Source: Helochares maculicollis
Lineage: Eukaryota > Arthropoda > Insecta > Coleoptera > Hydrophilidae
Length of the DNA: 45,130 nucleotides
Direction: 5' to 3'
Assembly (NCBI GenBank): GCA_033557835.1
Contig: JAWQRO010000274.1
Location: 1 to 45,130, forward strand
Shown: positions 10,614-21,667 of the stretch, piece by piece
Layout of the letters: every line of letters begins with the position of its first letter
Numbering within the stretch: position 1 is the stretch's first letter
Notes under the pieces: generated by a model
What the model saw: only the letters and a program-made list of their open reading frames with translations
The model's database searches: none
Told to the model about the DNA's origin: nothing
Made by a program: the position numbers and the translations under genes

Positions 10614-11910
10614 CGAGGTGGGTTCAATAAGTATCTCGAACTTTGAATTTTCACGAGTTACTTATTCGATTTTTTTGTGGCGTTATGTTGGTACTCGTGT
10701 CTCTCACTTATACCGACAAGTTCGGCCATTTTGAATGTTCAGTTAATTGTTAACAGCTGCTTTGCTTGCACGTGTTTTGACTCGTCTACGATTTTTACCT
10801 ATTCAAAAAAATGGATCAAAGAACCTGTATCAAATTTTGTGTGAAAAACGAAATTAAGTGCGCGGATGCATTCCGAATGTTGGCTGTGGCATACGGAGAA
10901 GCTATCTTGGACCAAAGCAACGTTTATCGGTGGTACAAAATGTTCTCAGAAGGCGGAGAAGATGTGAACGACGAAGAGCGTGCCGGACGCCCGAGCACTT
11001 CAACAACAGACGAAAAAATTGATGAAGTGACGAAGATGGTATTGGCCAATCGTCGAATCACCATTAGAGAAGTTGCTGAGGAATTATACATATCGATTGG
11101 CTCGTGTCATTCGATTTTTATCAATGATTTGGACATGAGACGGGTCGCCGCGAAATTCCTACCAAAATTGCTCAACTTCGACCAAAAACAGCTTCGCATA
11201 AAAATTGCTAATGAGCTGTTGGAATCTGTCCGCGACGACCCAAATTTGCTCCAGAGGGTCATAACTGGTGACGAATCGTGTGTTTACGGTTATGACGTGG
11301 AAACCAAAGCTCAATCATCTCAATAGAAGCTGCCGCACGAACCAAGACCGAAAAAAGCGCACCAAATTCGGTCGACTGAAACTTTTGCTTACCGTTTTCA
11401 TCGATTGCAGGGGCGTGCTGCATCGTGAGTTCTTGCCACAAGGTAGAACGGTCAATAAGGAATATTACCTGCAAGCTATGCGCAATTTGCGGGATGCAAT
11501 CCGCCAGAAACGCCCGGATTTGTGGAAGAACAAAAATTGGCTTTTGCACCACGATAACGCCCCTGCTCACCCATGGTTGCTTGTGCGCGACTTTTTGGCC
11601 AAAAACATTACACTAATGATGCCGCAGCCACCATTTTCTCCAGATCTGGCCCTCTGTGACTTTTTCTTGTTCCCGAAACTAAAAAGGCCCATGAAAGGAC
11701 GACGCTACGCTAAGATTGGCGAGATAAAGCTGAACAAGATAAAGGAAAATGATTTTTTTAATTGCTTCGAAGATTGGAAAAAACCGTTGGCACAAGTGTA
11801 TAATATCTCATGGAGATTATTTTGAAGAGGACAAAATAGATATTCATGAATAAATAAATAATTTTTGAAAAAAAAATACAAAATTCGCGATACTTTTTGA
11901 ACACACCTCG
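10614..11910 (+). mobile_element. mariner A, near full length
   Basis: The terminal repeats are CGAGGTGGGTTCAATAAGTA at the left and, read inward from the right end, CGAGGTGTGTTCAAAAAGTA. A TA flanks each side (10612-10613 and 11911-11912). The length of about 1.3 kb is normal for mariner. One transposase frame lies on the plus strand. Confidence 0.93.
10811..11853 (+). pseudogene. mariner A transposase (DD34D), disrupted
   Basis: The start MDQRTCIKFCVKNE begins the paired-like helix-turn-helix; NVYRWYKMFSEG and GRPSTSTTDEKI follow. The first catalytic Asp is in VITGDESCVYGYD (about residue 153). The frame then meets TAG at 11323-11325, where related proteins have Trp (QSSQ-W-KLP), and a frameshift follows at about 11350. 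The second half reads GVLHREFLPQGRTVNKEYYL, LLHHDNAPAHPWL (second Asp) and PFSPDLALCDFFLFPKLKRP (third Asp); the tail ends at TAA 11851-11853 after a further frame change near 11735-11790. All three Asp residues survive, but the reading is broken. It belongs to the same broad clade as mariner F at 40917. Confidence 0.9.
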
Positions 11911-11914
11911 TATA

Positions 11915-13010
11915 TCAGGCGCGCAAGTTTAAAATGTAGTTTTTTTTATGAAAAATACGCAATTATTTAAGAACGATGATAAAACACTTTTTATTCATAG
12001 TATTGGCTCTCGCATTTTACGCATTTTATCCATCTCTCGGGCAATTTATTGATACCATCCCAAAAGAAAGCTTCATTTTTCATTGGTAACCCATTGATCG
12101 AGCTATTTTTGTACAACCTCGAAAATCTTAAGATGTTGCTCAGCCAGTGCGTGTCCTATCGATGAGAAGAGGTGATAATCAGAAGACGCTAGGTCTGGTG
12201 AATACGGCAGGTGGGGTAGGAGTTCCCAATCAAGTGAAGAAATCGTTTCTTTGATCACTTTTGCTGAATGTGCAGGAGCGTTGTCATGCTGCAGAATGAC
12301 TTTACCATATCTTCGAGCCCATTCTGAGCGTTTTTCGAGCAATGGGTGGTTTAAATTGATCATTTGTTGTCGGTAGCGGATGGTATTAACTATTTCGCCG
12401 GGTTTGAGCAGCTCGTAGTACACTACTCTTTTCTGATCCCACCACATACACAGCATTGTCTTTCTCCCAATACGATCCGATTTTGTACTCGATGTGGATG
12501 GTTGTCCTGGCGTCACTCACGATTTCTTACGTTTGGGATTCTCAAAATATATCCATTTTTCATGGCCAGTTACAATCCGATGCAAAAGTCCCTTTCTTTT
12601 TTGGCGTAAATGTAGCATTTCGCACACAGTTTTTCGTCTTTCCATCTGTCGTTCGTTCAGTTTCCAACCTTCCAAGTCTTTTCCATGGCTCTCAGGCAAA
12701 CGAAAATGGCTTGCCGAGTGATATTCTGCTGCTCCGTCTATATTTGTTGTGTTTGTGTATCGTCTTCGTCCAATAATGCTTGTAATTCGTCGTCTTCCAA
12801 CTTTTTTGGTCGATTTTTACTTTCTTTAGCAATAACATTGAAATCTCCACTCTTGAAACCTATAAACTAGCGTTCACAAGTCTTAACAGTGGGAGCAAGA
12901 TCGCTGTAAGTTTCTACAGCAATTCGATGATTTTTCGATTTGGGTTCCAACGGTTACTTCAATCGATTTCATGCGCTATCTCTTGACAACAAAACAACAT
13001 GCGCACCTAG
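11915..13010 (-). mobile_element. mariner B, mauritiana type
   Basis: The left end reads CAGGCGCGCAAGTTTAAAAT and the right end, read inward, CTAGGTGCGCATG. Both resemble the CCAGGTGCGCAAG ends of elements C and D and the ends typical of the mauritiana subfamily. TA lies at 11913-11914 and 13011-13012. The left TA is directly next to the right TA of mariner A, so the two elements are separated only by TATA. Confidence 0.88.
11991..12950 (-). pseudogene. mariner B transposase, disrupted
   Basis: The reading begins around SHRIAVETYSDLAPTVKTCE near 12950; the usual start and about 20 leading residues are lost or garbled. DDELQALLDEDDTQTQQ, LNERQMERRKTVCEMLHL and WIYFENPKRKKS follow. A TGA at 12517-12519 replaces a conserved Trp before TPGQPSTSS. 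Then come MLCMWWDQKRVVYYELLKPG, VILQHDNAPAHSAK (second Asp) and PYSPDLASSDYHLFSS (third Asp). The first catalytic Asp is changed to His (VTGHEKWIYF), so this copy was already inactive in chemistry. The tail ends ESQYYE and then a stop at 11991-11993. Several further stops and frameshifts lie in the N-terminal third. Confidence 0.88.
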
Positions 13011-13030
13011 TATTAATTGTGTTATAAGTT

Positions 13031-13132
13031 ATTATTTCATAATTTGTTATTCATTATTACATAATCTCAGACATTTTGGGTCAAATTCGGCAACTTAAGA
13101 GATTTTCAGTGAGAAAAGATCACTCAATTTGT
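13031..13132. repeat. direct repeat R, right copy
   Basis: This is the second copy of the sequence at 10492-10607. Here it continues uninterrupted past CAATTTGTGTGCATATATTT, whereas in the left copy mariner A starts at the equivalent TA. Confidence 0.75.
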
Positions 13133-13139
13133 GTGCATA

Positions 13140-15230
13140 TATTTTCAAAGCGCTCATTTAGGACCGCGCGTTAATGCGTGGTTTGCCTAATTAATCAACA
13201 ACGCATCCATGAAAAATCAAAATTTAATCCATTCAAAATTCCATTCGCTCCTAAAAATTAGCTCAGACAATTAGACGAAATGTCCGACTGCAAAGTTAGC
13301 GTTCTTTCCAAACTTTAGAGTGTGACCATTACTAATGATGATACATGGCGGCAGTTATTAAAACTTTACGTATAATTTAATTTATAGCTAAAGTACCATC
13401 CTCTTTATAAAATATTCACAACAGCCGGCTGCAGAACGACGGGGAAGAGCAGCATACTGCAGATACATGACTATAGTGAATTATTGTTCGCGGAGATTTG
13501 TCGGTTTTTATTCGATCGGAATACGAGTAAGTTCGAGATTCCAAAGCGATGCTTTATATCTGCATTTCTATTTTCACTCCGCTGAAGTAATGCTACTTAA
13601 GTTAGAAAACAAATCGCTGTTTTGTCTACAACCTTTGATTAAAACCGGCGAAGGCAGAAGAGGTACATTTATAAATCATATAAACTTTGCTTCATGAAAC
13701 GATGATATACGATTCGCAGCCTAATTCTCCTGATGTTCAGCAGATATTTACTAATCTTTAAATATATTGAGATCAAAGCCCTAGGAATTATCTATATATT
13801 TCTGAGCGTAGCGCACATCGTCTTCTAAGATGCAGATTTACCCGAGAACTTACATAACTCATTGTTGACTTGCTTATCCAGTCTGTGCTCACAAATGAAT
13901 CCTTAGATTTTTTGTGTTAGATCACTAATAGTGATGGAGCCTGTTGTCCAGCTGAAGTTAATGAGGGAATGCAAGATGTGAAAATGAGGTGAACTTGTAA
14001 CTGACCACCGCACATCATCTGAAAAATCTTCACGAAAACAACGTAACATTGTGCAAATTTAGCAGCAATTAATCTGCCACAGTGGTATTCTGATTTCTAG
14101 GACATTTTTAAATGAAAACAAGGTCCCACCTTTCCGATTTTTCACCATTCGTTATCTAAAGAGGTTGCTTAGACGTGGGCAATAAATTCCACCGAAAATA
14201 TATCACGCTTGATTATGAATCATCAGCGGAGAGTTTCTTAGTGAACCGCTAGATTGCTCTCAGATCCAGGAAAAGCGCTTTCAGACAGTTGCCCCGTCTG
14301 CTCAACAACCATCACAACTTCATGCTCAGTAATTAACGGTGCTAGAAGTCACAGCCTGGATAAATTAATTGCGCTAAGGGATATTATAAGTTTGCGCTAA
14401 AATAGCGTTTAATCCAAGACGACAGAGCTTGTGAGATATTGTCACAATGTACATTTAAACTGTAGATTCTTTAAAGTTTCGAAATAATTACGCCATCCAG
14501 TATCCTAAAATATTTTCTTGCTCACTGAAGCAACACTGCTTGATAGATTATTGTTATGAACACTTTTTACACAAGCTTTAACGCAATTACTTGCCGATTT
14601 TTAATCATCATCTGAATATTTCTAGAGACAAATAATTGTCCATTAGTGGATATTGCAATTGTTTGGGAATAAAACTTGATTTTTTTTAAATTTTAGAATG
14701 AACACGAGATGTGAGTACCACACGACCGCGTCGTTTAAAAATCGAAGCATTAAAAACCTCTCACCTTGAAATTCCCAATAAATCAGAAAAATTAATAAAA
14801 TAGGATTACACCTAGCGAGAACGTGTTAATAAAGCGGCATTCACTTGAAAGATGTACGGCCACCAGCAATAATTCAACAGTGTTAATGTAAACAATCTGT
14901 GTACGCACGTGTTACAATTATTGTCAATCTGCGCATAAGAGGATGAAATCTTTCATACGGGATGGAAATAGCACAAAAGCGTCTGCGTGTCTTCGCATTT
15001 AGAGCTAAATTTAATCTCAACTTTATATTTCATTCCTTTCTGGTTTCGTTTTGTGTAGTAACGTCTATATTTAAATGCCATCTATTATAAAACCAACCCA
15101 AACAACTGCACATGCTGTTTTACCTTAGTACCAAAGTGACACTGAAATATGAATATCAGTTGCTTTTTTATTTCTAGGATCCAAATTCAAAACAACACAA
15201 AGAGCACATTATTGTTAGAGTGATCATCTA
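13140..15230. other. anonymous DNA, no gene seen
   Basis: I see no recognisable exon, repeat or RNA gene. Confidence 0.45.
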
Positions 15231-15239
15231 ATAATGTTC

Positions 15240-15590
15240 CGTGGTCACGGGAGCTTTCGTGTTCCAGGTGTGTCGATTGGGGAAAGAGCGTAGAGTGCGC
15301 TGATATTCATATAAACTTTGAAAATGCGTCTCCCGATTCCCGAAACTTGTGTATTATGCGAAACCTGTGCTTAGTCGCGAGATCGCGATTGAATCAGTGC
15401 GTCGATATGGCTTAAACTTCTTTGGGATTGTTGTGGTTTTGTAATAACCAGGATTTACGTGATTTTTCTGTGTTTGTGTGAATGTGTGTGTGGCATCTCA
15501 CTCGATTTTTTCGTTGAGTAGTGTGATACTTAATATGGACAATGGAGTTCTTCCAAGAATGGGAAAGGAGAGACGTGGTGGTGAAGGTGA
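15240..15590 (+). promoter_or_regulatory. CpG-rich block, possible promoter and 5' exon
   Basis: This block is richer in CpG than its surroundings (for example GTCGCGAGATCGCGATTGAA near 15395 and TCAGTGCGTCGATATGG near 15415, the former followed by an initiator-like TCAGT). Near its end a short frame starts at 15535 (MDNGVLPRMGKERRGGE) and runs into GAAG/GTGAAT, a plausible 5' splice donor at about 15588. It is on the same strand as tmod, whose first coding exon is 18 kb downstream. Joined to that exon, the frame would not match tmod, so it could at most be a mostly untranslated leader exon. This is inference from base composition and splice-like signals only. Confidence 0.25.
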
Positions 15591-15599
15591 ATTTGTTTG

Positions 15600-16225
15600 A
15601 TACTTGGTTATGGTGTAGCCACCCCTATTAAAATCGCCAATTTTGGTAACAAAACGCAATTATAGGATATTTAAAGTCACAGCGACGCGCTTTTTTTAAT
15701 ACTAGCGCAGATTTTTACTATTTAAGAGATCCTGCCTTTACTATTATTAATAATTATATTAATTTAAGGACAAATTGGGAATATTAGGTGCGGATTACAT
15801 CTTGAGCAAGCTTGGGTAAATGGTTGAAAAATGCAATTAAGCAAGCATTTTCAATGTGCGTGTTTTGTTTAAAACAGCAGGGGTGTAATTGTCTCTTGAA
15901 GTCATCAAGGGGTGTAAATATCTCAAGCATATGCAAAATTACTTCTCCATATAAAGCAGGTGGCAAATTTATAGGCGGATTACCTTCGGTGCAAACAAAA
16001 TAGACGAAACTTATTTTGAGCGAGCAAAATTCTTGGCATTTTATTTAAATTTGAGGTTATAAATCTATAGCGCCGAAACAAAACATTTTCTGAAATTAAT
16101 TTTGTTTTTTTACGTTAGGTGATGTTTAGTAAGACCCGCAACCTGAGGTAAAATTTAACATTTATTTCAACCACGCCTCACTTTTGCCGTTTGGCTCCAA
16201 AATGTCACCGACATGACAAAAATTA
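15600..16225. other. no gene seen
   Basis: AT-rich; no recognisable feature. Confidence 0.45.
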
Positions 16226-16231
16226 GTCTTA

Positions 16232-16376
16232 GAGTTTTCAATCAAAAGGTTTCTTGAAACAATGGCTCAAAAAATAGAGCTCAGAGTCAATCAGAAGGTT
16301 TTTTTAAAACAATGGTTCAAAATTAGAGCTCAATTTTTATCAGCCAAAAGGTTTTTTAAAGCAACGGTTCAAAAAT
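16232..16376. repeat. three tandem copies of a ~50-bp unit
   Basis: Each unit holds ATCAAAAGGTTT-like, then AAACAATGGTTCAAAA-like, then GAGCTCA words. The AAGGTT landmarks lie near 16246, 16295 and 16347, a period of 49-52 bp. Confidence 0.7.
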
Positions 16377-16379
16377 GAA

Positions 16380-17175
16380 GTGAAACTATCGCACTCAGTA
16401 TTTTTATATCGCGGCAAGGTTATTCGTGTTTAGAAAATATTGCCCAAAGTTTAGTCTCACTGTAATTAACAATGATTTACTAGTCGTTGCAGACTTACGA
16501 AATCAAAATACCGGTGCTTAGCTACATATTATTAGAATGCAAAATTTATGACATACGTAATTACAAAATTAACGTTCTCCAAAGTCCAAAACACACATGC
16601 GACACCGCAAAAGACATGTACGCCGGCTATTTTTATCCGGCAAGCGGGAAGCACTTTTTTAATTAATACCCAATTTACGTATGTTAACGAAAATAAATTT
16701 TTCCATGCTCCAGACGACCCCAGGTGTGGAGGAGACCAAGATTTATTTAACCTGCGACTACATAAACAAGGAAATGTTAAAAATATGTACTCTTTACTTC
16801 ACCACATGCACGCTTGCTTCTTTACAGACGCTTTGTTCTGTTATTTATTAGTCGTGTACCAAAATGAGCTGCTTATTTTTAAAACAATTCTTTGGAGTTA
16901 GGAGTTTGTAAAAGAGGTAGTTGGTAAAGAAGTGATACTGTCTTAATGAAAGAAATTTTGCTTCTTACGATTAATTCCTTTATTTAGTTTGCATCTGGTA
17001 AATAAATCTGCTAGTCTTTATGAGATCGTTAGAAATATTTTCATAATTATTCAAAAATATTTACAAACCAATATCTTGTAGCAGTGCTATTTCAGTCTAT
17101 TAAGCAAGGTCTAACTTTTCATAAGTTTTAAAAGCAGACTGATGCATTGCATAAGGTATCAAATTGTGATGGTAC
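16380..17175. other. no gene seen
   Basis: An open frame of 117 codons at 16548-16901 (+) has no recognisable motif. I do not call it a gene. Confidence 0.4.
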
Positions 17176-17177
17176 TA

Positions 17178-18443
17178 TTAGGGGGACCGAAAGTAATGTC
17201 GTTTTCGTAAGTTAAATTCACACGACTACATTTTTAACAAGTTTTTATTTCTAATAAACAATATTTTCACCTTCGTTATCAACAACCTTTTCCCATCTAG
17301 TATACAAATTTTCAATTCCGCAGCGGTAAAGATCGGGTTTTCTGTTAAATATATCGATATAGCATTTTGGACATCATCAAAATTTTTTAATTTTTTGCCA
17401 CTAAGACAATGTTGCAGTGATCGGAATAAATGGTAATCCGAGGGTGCAATATCGGGCGAGTATGGTGGATGAGGCAGTACCTCACAACCCAATTCGTTAA
17501 TTTTGTCTAAAGTCCGTTTTGCACAGTGCGGTATTGCATTGTCATGTTGCAGAATAACTACTTTTCTGTTGACAATCGCCGGATACGTTTCATTCAAAGA
17601 CCGGTTTATTCGTTCCAATTGTTCACAATAGACATATGCATTAACAGTTTGTCAAGGTTTTAACACTTCAAAGTGAACAACGGCGTGTATTCCACCAAAC
17701 ACACAGAAGTGCTTTTTTGGGATGTAAACCCGGCTTTGCAGTAGTTCATCGTAATTCATTTCGGCTGAGCTTTTTCGCCTTTTGCGTTTCGGATTGTCGT
17801 ACAGGACCCATTTTTGTCTCCAGTGATCAAGCGATCAAAAAACGGATCTGTACGATGCCGTTGAAGCAATACGTTGCACGTGATGGACCGGTTGGCTGTA
17901 TTCTGTTCGGATAGATTGTGGGGGACCCAAATATCAGCTCTGCATATTTTTCCAATCTGCGGCAAATGATCTTGGATGGTTGACCAAGGTTGGCTATGGC
18001 TGTTTGAAAGTTCCTCAATTGTTTGACATGGATTTGCTTCCACTTTTGCTCTTAGCACGTCTTTATCTAATGTTGTTGGTCTTCCTGATCGATGGGCGTC
18101 CAAGAGATCGAAATTGCCTGATCAGAACTTGAAGAACCATCTTTGGCATTTTCCAACGTCCACTGCGCTTGGATAAACATCTCAAATGTTTTTAGTTGCA
18201 GCAGTTGCGGTATTACCCTTGCGAAACTCAAAAAGCATACAATGCCGGATATGCTCTTCTGGTATTTCGTTGGCCATTTCACCCAAAATTGCAAAAAAAG
18301 TCTAATACTTAATTATTCAGAAGCAAATATGATACAATAATCTCAAAATCTCTTTGACATGCTTTCCAAGTACGTAATGAGCTACCAAATGACAATCAAA
18401 TATCGACATGCGTAGAAATGACATTATTTTCCGGTCCCCCTAA
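17178..18443 (-). mobile_element. full-length mariner with TTAGGGGGACC ends
   Basis: The left end is TTAGGGGGACCGAAAGTAAT and the right end, read inward, TTAGGGGGACCGGAAAATAA. Each is bordered by TA (17176-17177 and 18444-18445). The length is 1266 bp. The transposase lies on the minus strand. The ends differ from those of the other mariners in the window, so this is a separate lineage. Confidence 0.93.
17226..18277 (-). pseudogene. mariner transposase (DD34D), disrupted
   Basis: It starts at 18277 with MANEIPEEHIRHCMLFEF, the N-terminal helix-turn-helix. Two in-frame TGA codons follow (after ATKNI and after QRWFFKF). Then come DAHRSGRPTTLDKDVLRAKV and the linker region. The first Asp is in RLITGDKNGSC, in a region with several indels. 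The second is in VVILQHDNAIPHCAK and the third in YSPDIAPSDYHLFRS. The reading ends at 17226. The three Asp residues are present but stops and frameshifts make it a pseudogene. Confidence 0.9.
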
Positions 18444-18445
18444 TA

Positions 18446-18975
18446 ATAGTGTACTAAAAGGAATTTTACACGCGGCATTGTTTAGATGTCAACGTAACGG
18501 TTGATTTGGTTTCGTGGCGCTTTGATAGTATTATATGGTTAGTGATCGCCTAACAAATGTTCACTACGTTAATGTTACAACTAGTTTTGGTCACTTTTTG
18601 CACGGTTTTGCATGACTGCTAAGATATCTGAAATTGTTGACTAACGCAAAGGTAGCAATTTTTGCAGTCCAGATTATAGTCCAGTGATTTACGCTTCCTC
18701 TTTAACGAATTCTCTTAGTATAATCTATCTTTCATATTAGTTCCAAGAGGTTAAGTATGTCTATATTCTACTAAACGATTAGTGTTGAAATTTATCTGGT
18801 TTTTTAGAGTATGGCCCAATAACATAATTTAAATGCTTGTGTATCCGTCTCTAGGTTGTAGGAATTTTGCTGGAACACGTGAGCTTAGATCTGATTAATA
18901 AATTTCAATTTCATGAGCACATTTTTGGTCACTATCCACTAACCCAGAAAGTTTATTTATTTAATTCAATTATTT
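18446..18975. other. no gene seen
   Basis: AT-rich spacer between two mariners; nothing recognised. Confidence 0.45.
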
Positions 18976-19033
18976 AACCAGATGCGCAAGTTTAAAATGT
19001 CGTTTTTTCATGAAAAAAAAATGAATATATTAC

Positions 19034-19447
19034 TACTATACCTAAAACTCTTCAATGCTTTATTTTACTTAGTTATAGATTGTCATGACGTCATAACCAG
19101 AATCCATTTTGTATTACTTCCTTCGACAAGTGAAATGACAAGAGGCAATATTTCTCCAACAATGAAAAATCTTTAACTAGAAATCAGCTATCCCCTTTAT
19201 TTTTTATGAAATCTACATATATTAAATACGAAGTTTTTAATGCAACAAAATTATGTCTTAATACGTAATTGAAGTAATATAGACATTATATTGATGTATC
19301 TGTCCATGTTTGAGAAAAATGAGTCTTAGAAACACAAAAGTTAAAGTGATATACATGCCAGCAACGACACACCGACGATAATACAAAGAGACCCTCAATG
19401 TCCAATAATACTCAACATAGCTTCAGGGAGAGCCATCAATAGAGCAA
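19034..19447 (+). repeat. repeat X, copy 1 (LINE reverse-transcriptase fragment plus AT-rich lead)
   Basis: It is homologous over about 410 bp to 32643-33113 in opposite orientation. Its last ~80 bp read on the plus strand DTPTIIQRDPQCPIILNIAS, then GRAINRAKF. This resembles the region of non-LTR reverse transcriptases with a GDP.SP.LFNIALE.AIRRAK-like pattern. Upstream of that I see no coding sense. It contains the palindrome ATGACGTCAT at 19085-19094. It sits inside mariner C. Confidence 0.7.
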
Positions 19448-20438
19448 AATTTTGTATTCAAAGAACTGGCCCTCGCTTTTTACACATTTTATTCTTTTCT
19501 TGGGCAATTTATGGATACCATTCCAAAAAAAGCTTCAACTTTCATTAATATCCATTCATCGAGCCATTTTTGTACATCCTCGAAAGTGTTGCTCAGCCAG
19601 TGCGTGTCCTATCGATGAGAAGTCGTCAGGTCTGGTGAATACGGCGGGTGGGGTAGGAGTTCCCAGCCAAGCGAAGAAATTGTTTCTTTGACCCCTTTGG
19701 CTGAATGTGTAGGAGGGGTGTCATGCTGCAGAATGACTTTTCTGTGTCTTCGAGCCCATTCTGGGCGTTTTTCGATCAATGCGTGGTTTAAATTGATCAT
19801 TAGTTGATTTGAGAAGCTCGTAGTACACTACTCTTTTCTGATCCCACCACACACACAGCATTGTGTTCCTCCCAAAACGATCCGGTTTGTACTCGATGCT
19901 GATGGTTGTCCTGGCGTTACCTACGATTTCTTACGTTTGGGATTCTCAAAATATATCCATTTTTCATCGCCAGTTACAACCCGATGCAAAACACTCTTTC
20001 TTTTATGGCGTAAATGCAGCATTTCACCCACAGTTTTTCGTTTTTCCATCTGTAGTTCGTTCAGTTTGTGTGGAACCCATTTTTCAATCTGTTGAATCTT
20101 CCCCATGGCTCTCAGGCGATCGGAAATGGCTTGCCGAGTGATATTCAACTGCTCCGCCATAATTTGTTGTGTTTGTGTATCGTCTTCGTCCAAAAATGCT
20201 TGTAATTCGTCGCCTTCAAATATTTTTTGGGCGATTTTCACGTTCTTTGTCAATAACATTGAAGTCGCCACTTTTGAAACGTTGAAACCAGCGTTCACAA
20301 GTCTTGACAGTTGGAGCAACATCGCCGTACAAAATTCTGCACAAGAATTCGATGACTTTCCGATGCCTTTTTCTTTTGATTGAACAAGAAAATCATTACA
20401 AGCCGCAAATGTTCTTTATTTGGCTCAAAATTCGACAT
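19436..20438 (-). pseudogene. mariner C transposase, disrupted
   Basis: It starts at 20438 with MSNFEPNKEHLRLVMIFLFN, as in sister copy D. A frameshift occurs after SHRILV. The reading resumes with CERWFQRF and continues as GDELQAFLDEDDTQTQQI, MAEQLNITRQAISDRLRAMG, WVPHKLNELQMEKRKT and VVTGDEKWIYFENPKRKKS (first Asp intact), to a TAG at 19921-19923 in place of a conserved Trp. The second Asp region is altered (LQHDTPPTHSAK) and the third region is broken by a small deletion (YSPDLTTSHR). The end is unusual: the sister stop codon after GQFFE is changed to a Tyr codon and the frame runs a few codons into repeat X, stopping at 19436-19438. Confidence 0.85.
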
Positions 20439-20779
20439 GTTTAACACGCAAAATGCGCACCTGGTATATGCATAATTTTACTGTTGAAAAATTATCCGTT
20501 ATTCAAACCGATAGTTATATTAAAACAAGTAAATGTTTTAGCCCCAAAAAAGTCAATTAAGTAGATTTACTCTAGAAGACTAAGATAAAATATATATTTA
20601 TCCAACTTTTCCGATGTTTTTGCATTTTGTTGCATTACTTGCGCCTCAAGCGTTCGTTTCATGTCATCCTATGAAGTCTAAATTGTTTATCATTAGTCTG
20701 TAAAAGTGTTATTTTACATTTATTAGGAAATCCACATTTTAAATCTAGCGTTTCGTGCCGCTATCACTCTTACATAGTA

Positions 20780-21665
20780 TTAGATGCGCAACTAAGTTCT
20801 CGCTGTTTATCAATAGATGACTCCAGCAGCAAGAAGAACTTGCTTCAGCATTAGGAGCTACCCGCCAAACCATTACCAAGCAATTGCATGCGTTGGGAAT
20901 GATTCAAAAGCAATGAACTTGGGTTCCATATGATTTGAAGCCAAGGGATGTTGAGCGTCGTTTTTCCGCCTGTGAACAACTGCTTCAGCAGCAAAAATGG
21001 AAAGGTTTTCTTCACCGCATCGTGACGGGTGATGAAAAATGGATTCATTACAGCAACCCAAAGAAAAGAAAGTCATGGGGACTGCCCGGTCATACTTCTA
21101 CGTCGTCGGCTCGGCCAAATATTCACGCTGCGAAGGTTATGCTGTGTATTTGGTGGGACCAGGTCGGTGTTATTTATTATAAATTGTTGAAACCGAACGA
21201 AACTATCACTGGGGAACGTTATCAACTTCAATTGATGCGATTGAGCCGAGCACTGCGCGAAAAACGGCCACAATACGAGAGGAGGCACGAAAAAGTGATT
21301 CTACAGCTTGACAACGCTCGCCCTCACGTTGCCAAACACGTTAAAACCTACCTGCAAAGTCCTAACCCACCCGCCATATTCTCCAGATATTGCGCCGTCC
21401 GATTATTACTTGTACCGTTCGTTGGCACATGGTCTGGCTAATTAGCAGTTCCGCTCATATGAAGACATCAAAAAATGGCTTGATACGTGGATAGCCTCAA
21501 AAGATGAACACTTTTACCGTAACGGTATTGGTGCTCTACCAGAAAGATGGGAAAAAGCTGTAGCTAGCGATGGGCAATACTTTAAATGATTCATTTGTAA
21601 CCATTTTTTTACAATAAAGTTGCATTTTCATAAAAAAAACAGCGAGAATTTAATTGCGCACCTAA
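20780..21665 (+). mobile_element. mariner E, irritans type, internally deleted
   Basis: The left end is TTAGATGCGCAACTAAGTTC and the right end, read inward, TTAGGTGCGCAATTAAATTC; TA borders lie at 20778-20779 and after 21665. The length is 886 bp, against about 1.3 kb for an intact copy. The missing DNA is just inside the left end and removes the start of the gene. Confidence 0.92.
20824..21589 (+). pseudogene. mariner E transposase, N-truncated and broken
   Basis: The reading begins at the second helix-turn-helix (QQQEELASALGATRQTITKQ), directly after the terminal repeat, so the start codon and first DNA-binding unit are deleted. A TGA interrupts before TWVPYDLKPRDVERR. The first Asp is in RIVTGDEKWIHYSNPKKRK. 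VMLCIWWDQVGVIYYKLLKP follows. The second Asp is in VILQLDNARPHVAK, where the usual His before Asp is Leu. A small deletion and frameshift follow. The third Asp is in THPPYSPDIAPSDYYLYRS, and a TAG follows LAHGLAN. The tail LPERWEKAVASDGQYFK ends at TGA 21587-21589. It is close to the fragment at 1-244. Confidence 0.88.
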
Positions 21666-21667
21666 TA

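Larger units (their letters stand above)
18978..20464 (-). mobile_element. mariner C, mauritiana type, with captured LINE DNA
   Basis: The right (5') end, read inward, is CCAGGTGCGCATTTTGCG, bordered by TATA. The left (3') end is CCAGATGCGCAAGTTTAAAA at 18978. The unit is 1487 bp, longer than sister copies B (1096 bp) and D (about 1194 bp). The excess is a segment at about 19034-19447 that is not mariner: it replaces the ~80 bp between transposase stop and terminal repeat and matches the DNA immediately outside mariner D (32643-33113). Confidence 0.85.

Noticed and set aside
10492..13132. The flanking direct repeats as LTRs of a retrotransposon
   Set aside because: The DNA between them is fully explained by two complete mariners, with no LTR-element coding or primer-binding site.
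16548..16901. 117-codon open frame on the plus strand
   Set aside because: No recognisable domain and no flanking splice or repeat evidence; could not be supported as a gene.
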